Shown here: positions 48,694 through 57,594 of the stretch, in pieces
Layout of the letters: every line of letters starts with the position of its first letter
Position numbering within the stretch: position 1 is the first letter of the stretch
From: Sulfitobacter noctilucicola
Lineage (GTDB): Bacteria; Pseudomonadota; Alphaproteobacteria; Rhodobacterales; Rhodobacteraceae
Assembly: GCF_000622385.1 (NCBI RefSeq)
Contig: NZ_JASD01000008.1
Span: 1,054,001 to 1,118,000, forward strand
Reading direction: 5' to 3'
Length of the DNA: 64,000 nt
Program-made: the position numbers and the translations under genes
Notes under the pieces: generated by a model
Databases searched by the model: none
What the model was told of the DNA's origin: nothing
What the model saw: only the letters and a program-made list of their open reading frames with translations

Positions 48694-49962
48694 ATGGATT
48701 GGCGTATACTTTCGGCGGCTATTGTTTTGATGGCCGCGGCCAGTGACAGCGGGGCGACCGGCCCTGCTACGTCGATCAGACCGGCAGAGCGTTCTGGCGA
48801 TATCGATTCTCGCGTTAAGACGAAGCAGACTGCGACGCAGGCAGGTCTTGAGCAATGGGTAGAGAAATTCCGCCCCCGCGCTCAGGCAAAGGGAATCACC
48901 GACGCAACTTTTGAAGTCGCCATGCGCGGTGTGCAATATGATGCGGGTGTCATTAAACGGGACCGAAATCAGGCAGAGTTCACCAAAACGATTTGGGACT
49001 ACCTCGATACGGCAGTTTCTGATCTGAGAATTGCTAACGGGCGCAAGGCATTGGCGAAGTGGGACGACACTCTGTCAAAGATTAATAAACGGTTCGGTGT
49101 CGAAAAGGAAGTGATAGTCGCGATATGGGGGCTGGAAAGTGCGTACGGCACGTTTCGCGGATCGGAACCGGTGATCAATGGGCTGACTACGTTGGCTTAT
49201 GATGCCCGGCGGGCCGAGTTCTTTGAAGATGAACTGATCCACGCGCTGCACATCTTACAGAACGCCGACACCACGGCGGCGCGGATGCGAGGCAGCTGGG
49301 CAGGGGCGATGGGGCATACCCAATTCATGCCATCATCGTTTCAAGCACATGCCGTGGACTTCGATCAGGATGGCCGCCGCAACATCTGGGAAGACAATCC
49401 GCGTGATGCTCTTGCCTCTACTGGCGCCTACCTGCGCCACTTTGGTTGGGTAGAAGGTCAGCCGTGGGGGGTGGAAATCAACCTGCCTGAAACTTTCGAC
49501 TACACCTTGGCCGATCGTGATGACACACGTCTTCCGAGTGAATGGGCCAATTTGGGGATCGCGCCCGTGAACGGTGCTTTCGATGATGCCCATGGCGTGG
49601 GCAGCATATTGTTGCCGGGCGGGTCGGAAGGGGCCGCTTTCATGGTTTTTTCGAACTTCGCAGTGATCGAAAAATACAATACCGCTGATGCTTACGTCAT
49701 CGGGGTGGGTCATTTAAGCGATCGCATCGTGGGTGCGGCTGCATTCGAACATGAATGGCCCCGCAGATTGCGCGCGCTTAGCAAACCGGAACGGATCGAA
49801 TTGCAGGAACGTTTGACCGCGGCAGGTTTCGATACGGTCAAGATTGATGCCAAGATGGGGCCGCTCACTATCAACGCGGTGCGTCAATTTCAGAAAGCCA
49901 AGGGGCTGGTGCCCGATGGCTTTCCGTCATTGGACGTGCTGGAACGGCTTCGCGCCTTATGA
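48694..49962 (+). CDS. Lytic murein transglycosylase (MltB-like) with peptidoglycan-binding domain
   Basis: A 422-residue periplasmic enzyme cutting peptidoglycan glycan strands. After a short hydrophobic N-terminus (DWRILSAAIVLMAAAS) comes the SLT_2 domain with catalytic Glu in IWGLESAYGTFRG and the signature GSWAGAMGHTQFMPSSFQ. The C-terminal 60 residues are a peptidoglycan-binding domain 1 (MGPLTINAVRQFQKAKGL). The last 6 bases overlap the convergent aminotransferase gene. Confidence 0.92.
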   Translation: MDWRILSAAIVLMAAASDSGATGPATSIRPAERSGDIDSRVKTKQTATQAGLEQWVEKFRPRAQAKGITDATFEVAMRGVQYDAGVIKRDRNQAEFTKTIWDYLDTAVSDLRIANGRKALAKWDDTLSKINKRFGVEKEVIVAIWGLESAYGTFRGSEPVINGLTTLAYDARRAEFFEDELIHALHILQNADTTAARMRGSWAGAMGHTQFMPSSFQAHAVDFDQDGRRNIWEDNPRDALASTGAYLRHFGWVEGQPWGVEINLPETFDYTLADRDDTRLPSEWANLGIAPVNGAFDDAHGVGSILLPGGSEGAAFMVFSNFAVIEKYNTADAYVIGVGHLSDRIVGAAAFEHEWPRRLRALSKPERIELQERLTAAGFDTVKIDAKMGPLTINAVRQFQKAKGLVPDGFPSLDVLERLRAL

Positions 49963-51354
49963 GGCGGCCTTGAGCATGTCTTTGTCTTTGAGGTCTTTGT
50001 AGGTCGCATCCAATGCCTGCGTCGCCCGCTTGGTAAAGACCTCGATCTCTTCGGGTGTGATAACCAGCGGAGGGGAGATGATCATACGGTCACCCACATG
50101 GCGCATCACAAGGCTGTTCGCAAAGCAATGCTCGCGGCACATATAGCCGACAGCACCACCTTCGCCCGCAAACTTGGCGCGGCTTTCCTTGTGCGGTGTC
50201 AGCGGCAATGAGGCCATCATGCCGGATTTGTTGACAGTACCGACAAGGGGATGTTCGCCCAGCGTTTCAAGCGCAGCATGCAGGGCAGGAGCCGCCACAT
50301 TGTGCACATGAGAAAGAATGTCTTCCTCTTGCATGATACGAAGATTTTCCATCGCTACTGCGGCGCAAACAGGATGGCCGGAATAGGTGTAGCCGTGGTT
50401 GAATTCACAGGCGTTGATCACTTCAGCGATCTCATCCGACACGATCGAGCCGCCAATCGGGGCGTAGCCCGAAGACAATCCTTTGGCAATTGTGATGATG
50501 TCAGGCGTGATGCCCATGGTTTCGCAGCCAAACCAATTGCCGGTTCGACCGAAACCGCAGATCACCTCATCGGCAATCAAAAGCACATCATATTTCTTAC
50601 AAATGCGCTGGATCTCTGGCCAGTAAGTAGACGGTGGCACAATAACACCGCCCGCGCCCTGAACCGGCTCGCCGATAAAAGCAGCAACGTTTTCGGCACC
50701 AAGCTCAAGGATTTTCTCTTCCAGCTCTTGTGCCCGGGCCAGACCAAATTCCTCTGGCGTGTGGTCGCCACCTTCTGCCCACCAATCAGGTTGCCCAATA
50801 TGATGAATGCCCGGAATCGGCATACCGCCTTGGGCGTGCATATAGGTCATGCCACCCAGTGACCCTGACCCGATGGAGGAACCGTGGTAGGCATTCTTGC
50901 GGCTGATCACGTGGCTTTTTTGCGGTTGGCCTTTTTCGGCCCAATAAACCCTTACCATACGCAGGTTGGTGTCGTTGGCCTCGGAGCCCGAGCCGGCGTA
51001 GAAGACGTGGTTGAGGTGCGCGGGCGTCAGCTTGGCAAGTTCAGCCGACAGGGCAATCGCGGGCACATGTGTCGTCTGGAAAAATGTATTGTAGTAGGGC
51101 AGTTCGTTCATCTGTCTTGCAGCGACCTGACCCATTTCTGGGCGGCCATAGCCCAGGTTCACGCACCACAGACCCGCCATTGCATCGAGAATTTCATTTC
51201 CTTCGCTGTCTGTCAGATAGACGCCCTTTGCCCGTGTGATCACCCGCGCGCCTTTAGCGTTCAGTTCATCCCCGGTGGTGAAAGGGTGCATGTGATGTGC
51301 AGCATCCAGCGCCTGCAGTTCGGCGGTGGGCAGGTGGTTTGTAACAAGTGTCAT
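49957..51354 (-). CDS. spuC: Class III aminotransferase, probably putrescine/polyamine-pyruvate type
   Basis: A 465-residue PLP enzyme. The PLP lysine is in DIITIAKGLSSGYAP and the cofactor Asp in LLIADEVICGFGRTG. The N-terminal HHMHPFTTG and the pattern GYTYSGHPVCAAVA match the SpuC-like omega-transaminases that use pyruvate as acceptor. The adjacent polyamine transporter and PuuB-like oxidase support a polyamine substrate, but beta-alanine or taurine transaminases of this class look similar. An ATG at 51354 is chosen over the TTG at 51360. A motif TGATCAAATT lies 44-53 bases upstream and recurs before potF. Confidence 0.82.
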   Translation of the reverse strand: MTLVTNHLPTAELQALDAAHHMHPFTTGDELNAKGARVITRAKGVYLTDSEGNEILDAMAGLWCVNLGYGRPEMGQVAARQMNELPYYNTFFQTTHVPAIALSAELAKLTPAHLNHVFYAGSGSEANDTNLRMVRVYWAEKGQPQKSHVISRKNAYHGSSIGSGSLGGMTYMHAQGGMPIPGIHHIGQPDWWAEGGDHTPEEFGLARAQELEEKILELGAENVAAFIGEPVQGAGGVIVPPSTYWPEIQRICKKYDVLLIADEVICGFGRTGNWFGCETMGITPDIITIAKGLSSGYAPIGGSIVSDEIAEVINACEFNHGYTYSGHPVCAAVAMENLRIMQEEDILSHVHNVAAPALHAALETLGEHPLVGTVNKSGMMASLPLTPHKESRAKFAGEGGAVGYMCREHCFANSLVMRHVGDRMIISPPLVITPEEIEVFTKRATQALDATYKDLKDKDMLKAAS

Positions 51355-51397
51355 GGACAACGACCTTTGATGGCTGAAATGAGTTGTTCGCAGAATA

Positions 51398-51407
51398 TGA
51401 TCAAATT
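51398..51407. promoter_or_regulatory. Candidate operator upstream of spuC
   Basis: TGATCAAATT, containing the palindrome TGATCA. The identical 10 bases recur at 52208-52217 before potF, flanking the GntR-family regulator gene on both sides. Confidence 0.4.
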
Positions 51408-51424
51408 AGGCAAAGTCAATCGAA

Positions 51425-52114
51425 TCAGGTGTCCTGCAATACGGTTTCAATCTGACTGGCCCCCTGCATGACGTCTTCCAACATCGCTCTTGCGGCATCT
51501 TCGGGGTCCCGCCGCCCGATAGCCTCTAGAAGGTCCTTATGCTTGTCAGGCAGGTTGCTGGTTCCGAACCGGCCACAGACCACACGCAACGAAGGGCCAA
51601 ACCGAAGCCAAAGACGATCCACCGTCGCGGCCATTATCGGCGCGTTGGCAGCTTCATAAATCATCGCGTGAAAGCGATAGTTCTGTGTAAGGTAGCCGCC
51701 GATATCGCCATGGGCGATTGCGCGGTTAAGCTCTGTATCACATGCCGTAATCGCGGCCAGTCGGCTGGCGTCGATATTCATAACGGCCCGTCGGGTCAGC
51801 TCCGGCTCTAGCGTTTTACGCATAAAACCAAGCTCGTTTGCGCAATCGGGTGTCAGGATAGGAACACTGACGCGGCGGTTGCCTTGATGGGTCAGCGCAC
51901 CTTCTGCAATCAGGCGGCGCAGCGCTTCTCGCACCGGGGTCATGCCCGCGCTCAACTGGGTTGTTAGGCCCTGGATCGTGACCGCTTGACCAGGTGCCAG
52001 ATCACCAAACAGAATCATCGCACGGACCTGTTCATAGACCACCTGATGAGCAGGCATTTTCCCGGCATCTTCTGCGAGGAAGGGGTTTGCAGGGGCGATC
52101 ACATCCAAATTCAT
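51425..52114 (-). CDS. GntR family (FadR/FCD subfamily) transcriptional regulator
   Basis: About 229 residues. The N-terminal winged helix (AVTIQGLTTQLSAGMTPVREALRRL) is typical of GntR, and the all-helical C-terminal part with HAMIYEAANAPIM and HKDLLEAIGRRDPEDAARAM is an FCD ligand-binding domain. The start at 52114 is preferred; in-frame ATGs up to 52186 are possible. It lies between spuC and the divergent potF operon and is the likely polyamine-responsive repressor of both. Confidence 0.85.
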   Translation of the reverse strand: MNLDVIAPANPFLAEDAGKMPAHQVVYEQVRAMILFGDLAPGQAVTIQGLTTQLSAGMTPVREALRRLIAEGALTHQGNRRVSVPILTPDCANELGFMRKTLEPELTRRAVMNIDASRLAAITACDTELNRAIAHGDIGGYLTQNYRFHAMIYEAANAPIMAATVDRLWLRFGPSLRVVCGRFGTSNLPDKHKDLLEAIGRRDPEDAARAMLEDVMQGASQIETVLQDT

Positions 52115-52207
52115 TTCAATTGGCCCGATTATTGCACAAAATGGGCCACCTTGCGCAGGTGTACCCTGCATGAAAGCATAAAGCATCTTGCCGACAGAGG
52201 CAAAACT

Positions 52208-52243
52208 TGATCAAATTCACGCAATTCCGGGATCAACCCGGAA
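52208..52243. promoter_or_regulatory. Candidate operator and inverted repeat upstream of potF
   Basis: TGATCAAATT (52208-52217) repeats the motif upstream of spuC. Seven bases later a perfect inverted repeat TTCCGGG-ATCAA-CCCGGAA (52225-52243) lies just before the potF ribosome site (GGGAG), so it could be an operator or an mRNA hairpin affecting translation. Confidence 0.45.
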
Positions 52244-52261
52244 ACCTTATGGGAGTAAGAA

Positions 52262-53347
52262 ATGACATATCGTATTCTGAGTGGCGTTGCTGCGGCCGCG
52301 CTGATGGCGGGGACGGCGTTTGCCGAAGAGGTTCGCGTCTACAACTGGTCCGACTACATTGACGAAGCGCTGTTGGAGAAATTCGAGGAAGAAACCGGCA
52401 TTGATCTGATCTACGACGTTTTTGACAGCAACGAAGTGCTGGAAACGAAGCTGCTTGCAGGTGGATCGGGCTACGACGTGGTTGTGCCATCGGGCACGTT
52501 CCTGCAACGCCAGATCACTGCTGGCGCATTCCAGAAACTGGATGCTTCCAAGCTGCCGAACTCCGCTAACATGTGGGATGTGATCAACGACCGGCTCAAG
52601 AAATATGACCCGACAGCGGAATACGCGATCAACTACATGTGGGGCACAACCGGCATCGGTGTGAACGCAGGTAAGGTCAAAGAGATCCTTGGCGACGACG
52701 CTCCGGTGGATTCGCTGGCGCTGGTTCTCGATCCCGCCAACATGGAGAAATTGCAGGATTGTGGTGTTCACTTCCTTGATGCCCCTGCCGAGATTATTCC
52801 GGCAACACTTGCCTATATCGGTGAGGACCCTGACAGCCAGGACCCCGATGTGATCGCAAAGACAGAGCCGGTGCTGACGGCGATTGCCCCTTATGTTCAG
52901 AAATTCCACAGCTCCGAATATATCAATGCACTGGCGAATGGTGACATCTGCGTCGCAATCGGTTGGTCGGGTGATATTCTTCAGGCGCGTGACCGTGCAG
53001 CAGAAGCTGATAACGGCGTAGAAATCGAATACTACGCACCGAAAGAGGGTGCGTTGATGTGGTTCGATAACATGGCGATTCCCGTGGATGCGCCAAACCC
53101 TGATGCCGCGCACAAGTTCCTGAACTTTATCATGGACGCGCAAAACATGGCGGATGCTTCGAACTACGTCTATTACGCCAATGGCAATAAAGCGTCACAA
53201 GAGTTCCTTGAGGAAGATGTGATCGGTGACACAGCGATCTATCCTGATGAGGCAACGCTGGAGAACCTCTATACCACGTCGCCCTATGGCCCCAAGGTAC
53301 AGCGGACGGTGACGCGCATGTGGACCAAGATCAAATCTGGCACCTAA
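52262..53347 (+). CDS. potF: Polyamine ABC transporter substrate-binding protein
   Basis: A 361-residue periplasmic binding protein. A signal peptide (ILSGVAAAALMAGTAFA, cleavage near residue 21) is followed by VRVYNWSDYIDEALLEKFEE, the classical PotD/PotF start, and the ligand region NYMWGTTGIGVNAGK. It captures putrescine or a related polyamine for the permease encoded by the next three genes. A hairpin after its stop may raise its expression relative to the membrane components. Confidence 0.93.
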   Translation: MTYRILSGVAAAALMAGTAFAEEVRVYNWSDYIDEALLEKFEEETGIDLIYDVFDSNEVLETKLLAGGSGYDVVVPSGTFLQRQITAGAFQKLDASKLPNSANMWDVINDRLKKYDPTAEYAINYMWGTTGIGVNAGKVKEILGDDAPVDSLALVLDPANMEKLQDCGVHFLDAPAEIIPATLAYIGEDPDSQDPDVIAKTEPVLTAIAPYVQKFHSSEYINALANGDICVAIGWSGDILQARDRAAEADNGVEIEYYAPKEGALMWFDNMAIPVDAPNPDAAHKFLNFIMDAQNMADASNYVYYANGNKASQEFLEEDVIGDTAIYPDEATLENLYTTSPYGPKVQRTVTRMWTKIKSGT

Positions 53348-53358
53348 ATTGATGAACG

Positions 53359-53388
53359 GGGCGTGGTTGTCATCAACCGCGCCCTTTT
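53359..53388 (+). terminator. Stem-loop between potF and potG
   Basis: An 11-bp stem GGGCGTGGTTG (53359-53369) with CAACCGCGCCC (53374-53384), one G-T pair, TCAT loop, followed by TTTT. It looks like a partial terminator within the operon, commonly used to make more binding protein than permease. Confidence 0.65.
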
Positions 53389-53421
53389 CCAACCTGTACC
53401 GATCAAAGGGACTACCTGCGC

Positions 53422-54549
53422 ATGAGCCAGAACGTGTTCGCCCCATGGGATGACCCTGCCGAAAAGCCGCTGATCCGGTTTCAGAATGTTACCAAGCGCT
53501 TTGGTGAATTTGTCGCGATTGACGATCTGACGCTGGATATTTTCGAGCGGGAGTTTTTTGCGCTACTTGGCCCATCGGGGTGTGGCAAGACGACGATGAT
53601 GCGGATGCTGGCTGGTTTTGAGACAGCGACCGAGGGCCGGATCGAGCTGGCAGGTCAGGATATCGGCCACGTTCCGCCCAACGAACGGGCGGTCAACATG
53701 ATGTTCCAGTCCTATGCATTGTTCCCGCATCTGAGCGTTTGGGAAAATATTGCTTTCGGACTGAAGCGCGCCCGCCAAGGCAAGCAAGAGATTGAAGCCC
53801 GCGTTGACGAGATGCTTAAACTGGTCCGGCTCGAAAAATTCGCCAGCCGGAAACCACATCAGATTTCCGGGGGCCAGCGCCAGCGTGTCGCACTGGCGCG
53901 GTCATTGGCCAAAGCACCGAAACTGCTGTTGCTTGATGAACCTTTAGGTGCGCTGGACAAAAAGCTGCGGCAGGATACCCAGTTCGAGCTGATGGATATT
54001 CAGGAAACCACAGGCACCACATTTGTAATTGTTACCCACGATCAGGAAGAGGCGATGACTGTTGCCAGCCGCGTGGCCGTCATGGACGAAGGGCGGATCA
54101 TTCAGGTGGCTACGCCTTCAGCAATTTATGAGCATCCGAATTCAGTCTACGTCGCCGATTTCATCGGGGATGTGAATATTATCGAAGGCAAGGCCAGCGC
54201 GTCGGGGCATGAGGAATACACGCTTGACTGGGCCGACGGGCAGCGCCCGATCACAGCGACATCACAAAAGCCGTTCTCAGACGGACAGACTGCCCACTTA
54301 GCTATCCGGCCCGAGAAGATACGGATTTCCAGCGATGCACCAACCGATGCGCCGAACGCGCTGCAAGGTAAAGTGCTTGATATCGCCTATCTGGGAAATC
54401 TGAGCACCTATCACGTGGAACTGCCGGGCGGTCAGGTGATCAAAGCGCAGACCGCAAACACCCGCCGCATCGCCCGCCGCGACATTACCTGGGAAGACCC
54501 CGTCTGGATTTCATGGAGCGCCACCGCAGGTGTGATGCTGGAGCAATGA
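53422..54549 (+). CDS. potG: Polyamine ABC transporter ATP-binding protein
   Basis: A 375-residue ABC ATPase: Walker A GPSGCGKTTMM, Q-loop FQSYALFPHLSV, signature ISGGQRQRVALARSL, Walker B LLLLDEPLGALD, and switch His in IVTHDQEEAM. A C-terminal TOBE domain (LAIRPEKIRISSD) is typical of PotA/PotG. It energises the potH-potI permease. Its stop overlaps the potH start. Confidence 0.95.
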   Translation: MSQNVFAPWDDPAEKPLIRFQNVTKRFGEFVAIDDLTLDIFEREFFALLGPSGCGKTTMMRMLAGFETATEGRIELAGQDIGHVPPNERAVNMMFQSYALFPHLSVWENIAFGLKRARQGKQEIEARVDEMLKLVRLEKFASRKPHQISGGQRQRVALARSLAKAPKLLLLDEPLGALDKKLRQDTQFELMDIQETTGTTFVIVTHDQEEAMTVASRVAVMDEGRIIQVATPSAIYEHPNSVYVADFIGDVNIIEGKASASGHEEYTLDWADGQRPITATSQKPFSDGQTAHLAIRPEKIRISSDAPTDAPNALQGKVLDIAYLGNLSTYHVELPGGQVIKAQTANTRRIARRDITWEDPVWISWSATAGVMLEQ

Positions 54550-55427
54550 GACTGAGCCGTGTCGCCCTAATTCTTGTTCCGTATCTTTGGCTTCTGGTGC
54601 TGTTTTTTGCACCGTTCCTTATTGTTCTCAAAATCTCGCTCTCGGACGCGGCGCTTGCCATTCCGCCCTATACGCCAACCTTCAAGGACGGCATTGCGGC
54701 TCTCATCAGCGAGCTTGATTTCGAGAATTTCATCTTTCTGACCGAAGATGATCTCTATTGGAAAGCTTATCTGTCTTCGTTCCGCATTGCGCTGGTATCG
54801 ACGCTGCTGACGCTCTTGGTGGGCTACCCGATCGCATACGGAATGGCCAAAGCACCGGACGAATGGCGTGCCACGCTGATGATGCTGGTGATCCTGCCGT
54901 TCTGGACCTCCTTTCTGATCCGGGTCTACGCATGGATGGGTATTCTCAGCAATGAGGGGTTGTTGAACCAACTTCTGATTTGGCTTGGCCTGATCTCGGA
55001 ACCGCTCACCATCCTCAACACCACGGCGGCCGTTTACATCGGTATCGTCTACACCTATCTGCCCTTCATGATCCTGCCGATCTACGCCGCCCTCGACCGG
55101 CTCGATACATCGCTGAATGAAGCTGCAGAAGATCTTGGGTGTACCCGTACACAAGCCTTCTGGCTGGTAACCATCCCGCTGTCGAAGAACGGCATTGTCG
55201 CCGGATCATTCCTGGTCTTTATCCCCGCGCTGGGCGAATTCGTGATCCCATCACTCCTGGGCGGGTCCGGCACCTTGATGATCGGTAAAGTGCTTTGGGA
55301 AGAGTTCTTTAATAACCGCGACTGGCCTGTGGCCTCTGCGGTGGCGGTTATTCTGCTGTTGATCCTGATCATTCCGATCGTGCTGTTCCAGCGTAACCAG
55401 CAAAAGCAGCAGGAGGCCGAAGAATGA
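54546..55427 (+). CDS. potH: Polyamine ABC transporter permease (first)
   Basis: A 293-residue inner-membrane permease with about six membrane segments (for example RVALILVPYLWLLVLFFAPF; ILLLILIIPIVLFQ) and the EAA loop EAAEDLGCTRTQAFWLVTIP that contacts the ATPase. The ATG at 54546 overlaps the potG stop (ATGA), replacing an earlier in-frame codon inside potG. Confidence 0.94.
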   Translation: MRLSRVALILVPYLWLLVLFFAPFLIVLKISLSDAALAIPPYTPTFKDGIAALISELDFENFIFLTEDDLYWKAYLSSFRIALVSTLLTLLVGYPIAYGMAKAPDEWRATLMMLVILPFWTSFLIRVYAWMGILSNEGLLNQLLIWLGLISEPLTILNTTAAVYIGIVYTYLPFMILPIYAALDRLDTSLNEAAEDLGCTRTQAFWLVTIPLSKNGIVAGSFLVFIPALGEFVIPSLLGGSGTLMIGKVLWEEFFNNRDWPVASAVAVILLLILIIPIVLFQRNQQKQQEAEE

Positions 55428-56245
55428 GACGTATGTCATGGTTCAACGTCACGTCCCTGACGCTTGGCTTTGCCTTCCTCTACCTGCCAATGCTGGTTCT
55501 CATCATCTACAGCTTTAACGCGTCGAAACTTGTCACAGTCTGGGCGGGTTTTTCAACGAAGTGGTACGGCACTTTGTTTCAGAACGAGGCGTTCCTTGAT
55601 GCGGCTTGGGTCACAATCAAGGTCGCGGTGGTTTCATCAACTTTGGCAACGGTGCTTGGGACGATGGCGGCCTATGTGCTGGTCCGCGGCGGGCGTTTCA
55701 TGGGCCGCACGTTGTTCTCCGGCATGATTTACGCCCCGTTGGTTATGCCTGAAGTGATCACTGGACTATCGCTTCTTCTGCTCTTTATCGGGATCGGGCT
55801 TGATCGCGGTGTGCTGACAATCGTTTTGGCCCATACGACATTCTCGATGTGCTACGTGTCAGTTGTCGTTTCGTCTAGACTGGTCAGTTTCGACCGGTCT
55901 CTCGAAGAAGCAGCGCTTGATCTTGGCTCCACTCCTTGGGAGGCATTCCGGCTTGTGACGTTGCCGATCATCGCCCCTGCCGTCATTTCTGGCTGGTTGC
56001 TCGCCTTCACGCTCAGCCTCGATGATCTGGTGATTGCCTCCTTCACCTCCGGTCCCTCTGCCACCACCCTCCCGATCAAGATATTCTCGGCGGTGCGGTT
56101 GGGCGTCTCACCTGAGATTAATGCTTTATCTACCATCATGATCCTTATCGTGACGATCGGTGTTGTGACGGCATCACTTGTGACGAAACGAAATGCTGTA
56201 CGTGCCCAGAAAGATGCCCGGAAAGCCGAGCGTGCGGAGGCATAA
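55424..56245 (+). CDS. potI: Polyamine ABC transporter permease (second)
   Basis: A 273-residue permease pairing with PotH. The N-terminal membrane segment (LTLGFAFLYLPMLVLIIYSF) and EAA loop EAALDLGSTPWEAFRLVTLP are standard, and it ends with a basic cytoplasmic tail. It overlaps potH by 4 bases and the following oxidase by 1 base (TAATG), indicating translational coupling. Confidence 0.94.
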   Translation: MRRMSWFNVTSLTLGFAFLYLPMLVLIIYSFNASKLVTVWAGFSTKWYGTLFQNEAFLDAAWVTIKVAVVSSTLATVLGTMAAYVLVRGGRFMGRTLFSGMIYAPLVMPEVITGLSLLLLFIGIGLDRGVLTIVLAHTTFSMCYVSVVVSSRLVSFDRSLEEAALDLGSTPWEAFRLVTLPIIAPAVISGWLLAFTLSLDDLVIASFTSGPSATTLPIKIFSAVRLGVSPEINALSTIMILIVTIGVVTASLVTKRNAVRAQKDARKAERAEA

Positions 56246-57573
56246 TGCGTCACATCTATCCTGACTTCGCTTATTCTGACGCGCCGCGCGTGGGATGCTG
56301 GTGGGATGAAACCTGCGAAATACCGGACCGGCACGCACTAGACGGCGATCATAGCTGTGACGTCGCCATCATCGGAGGTGGCTTTACAGGTATATCTGCA
56401 GCCTTGCATCTGGCCGAAGCTGGTGTCTCTGTCAGTGTTCTTGAAGGTCGTCGGATCGGCTGGGGGGCGTCAGGCCGCAATGGCGGATTTTGTTGCTTAG
56501 GCGGAGGAATGCTTGGCAACGATGCACTTGAACAAGCTTTTGGCCGTGTGGGGCGCGATGAATGGCGACAAAGCGAAGTTGCGTCGATCCGTCTGGTTGA
56601 AAGCCTGTTGGAACGTTTTGGCTTGGATGTGGATCGCCATTCAGAGGGCGAAACCCAAATGGCGCACCGAGCCAAAGACTATGAAGCCATGGCCAGCGAA
56701 GTGGCGTTCTATAAAGATACCTATGGGCTTGATGCCCGTCTGACGCCCAAAGCACAGCTTGCCACCGAAGGGCTCAATGCGGGCTTTCACGGCGCGATCA
56801 CCGTACCCATCGGCTTTGGATTGAACCCGCGTAAATACATCAAAGGTCTCGTTGCTGCGGCTGAGGATGCCGGAGCAGATGTGTTTGAACGAACCTTGGT
56901 TACGGAAATAGAACGCCGTAATGGCGGGTTTGACCTGCGGACAGCGCAGGGTTCCATTCGTGCCAAACGCGTTATCGTCGCAACGAATGGCTACTCTGCT
57001 GAAGACATGCCGGACTGGCTCGCGGGCCGATATATGCCCACCCAATCCACCGTGATTGTGACGCGCCCAATGAGCCAGTCAGAATTGGGTGCCCAAGGTT
57101 GGACGAGTGTCCAAGCCGCATACGACACGCGCCATCTTCTACATTACTTCCGCCTTATGCCCGATAACCGGATGCTTTTCGGCGTACGCGGCGGGCTTTT
57201 GGCGACGCCCGGTTCGGAAGAGCGCGCCGTTCGCAGGGCGCGGGCGGATTTTGATAGAATGTTCCCTGAATGGCGACAGGTGCAGACGCCGTACAGCTGG
57301 TCGGGAATGGTCTGCATTGCGCGCGACCGGATGCCATTTGTCGGCGAAGTTCCTGGTGAACCCGGAATGTACGCTAGCCTGTGCTACCATGGGAATGGCG
57401 TCGCTATGGCAAGCTATTGTGGGGCGATTCTGGCCGACCTTTTGCAGGATCAGGCTCCGAACAGAATTTATCCGCGAGCGGTTCAACGACCACTTGCCAA
57501 GTTCGAACTGGGCCGGTTGCGGCGCGCAGTCATGCCGATCGCTTATGCGGGTTTTGCATTGTCGGACCGCTGA
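56245..57573 (+). CDS. puuB: FAD-dependent oxidoreductase, probable gamma-glutamylputrescine oxidase
   Basis: A 442-residue DAO-family flavoprotein. The dinucleotide-binding motif is VAIIGGGFTGISAALHLAEA near residue 40, and GWGASGRNGGFCC and the late GMVCIARDRMPFVGEV are typical of the PuuB group. Translational coupling to potI supports oxidation of an imported polyamine derivative. No puuA glutamylputrescine synthetase is seen in the window, so the substrate may be a free or differently modified amine. Confidence in the family is high, in the substrate moderate. Confidence 0.85.
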   Translation: MRHIYPDFAYSDAPRVGCWWDETCEIPDRHALDGDHSCDVAIIGGGFTGISAALHLAEAGVSVSVLEGRRIGWGASGRNGGFCCLGGGMLGNDALEQAFGRVGRDEWRQSEVASIRLVESLLERFGLDVDRHSEGETQMAHRAKDYEAMASEVAFYKDTYGLDARLTPKAQLATEGLNAGFHGAITVPIGFGLNPRKYIKGLVAAAEDAGADVFERTLVTEIERRNGGFDLRTAQGSIRAKRVIVATNGYSAEDMPDWLAGRYMPTQSTVIVTRPMSQSELGAQGWTSVQAAYDTRHLLHYFRLMPDNRMLFGVRGGLLATPGSEERAVRRARADFDRMFPEWRQVQTPYSWSGMVCIARDRMPFVGEVPGEPGMYASLCYHGNGVAMASYCGAILADLLQDQAPNRIYPRAVQRPLAKFELGRLRRAVMPIAYAGFALSDR

Positions 57574-57594
57574 GAAAACTGGTATTAAGGCAGC

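Noticed and set aside
52121..52148. TGGCCC ... GGGCCA inverted repeat upstream of the GntR gene
   Set aside because: Only 6-base arms with a 16-base gap; too weak to call an operator alongside the better motifs nearby.
52247..53143. 298-codon minus-strand open frame
   Set aside because: Antisense of potF, which has a signal peptide and conserved domain.
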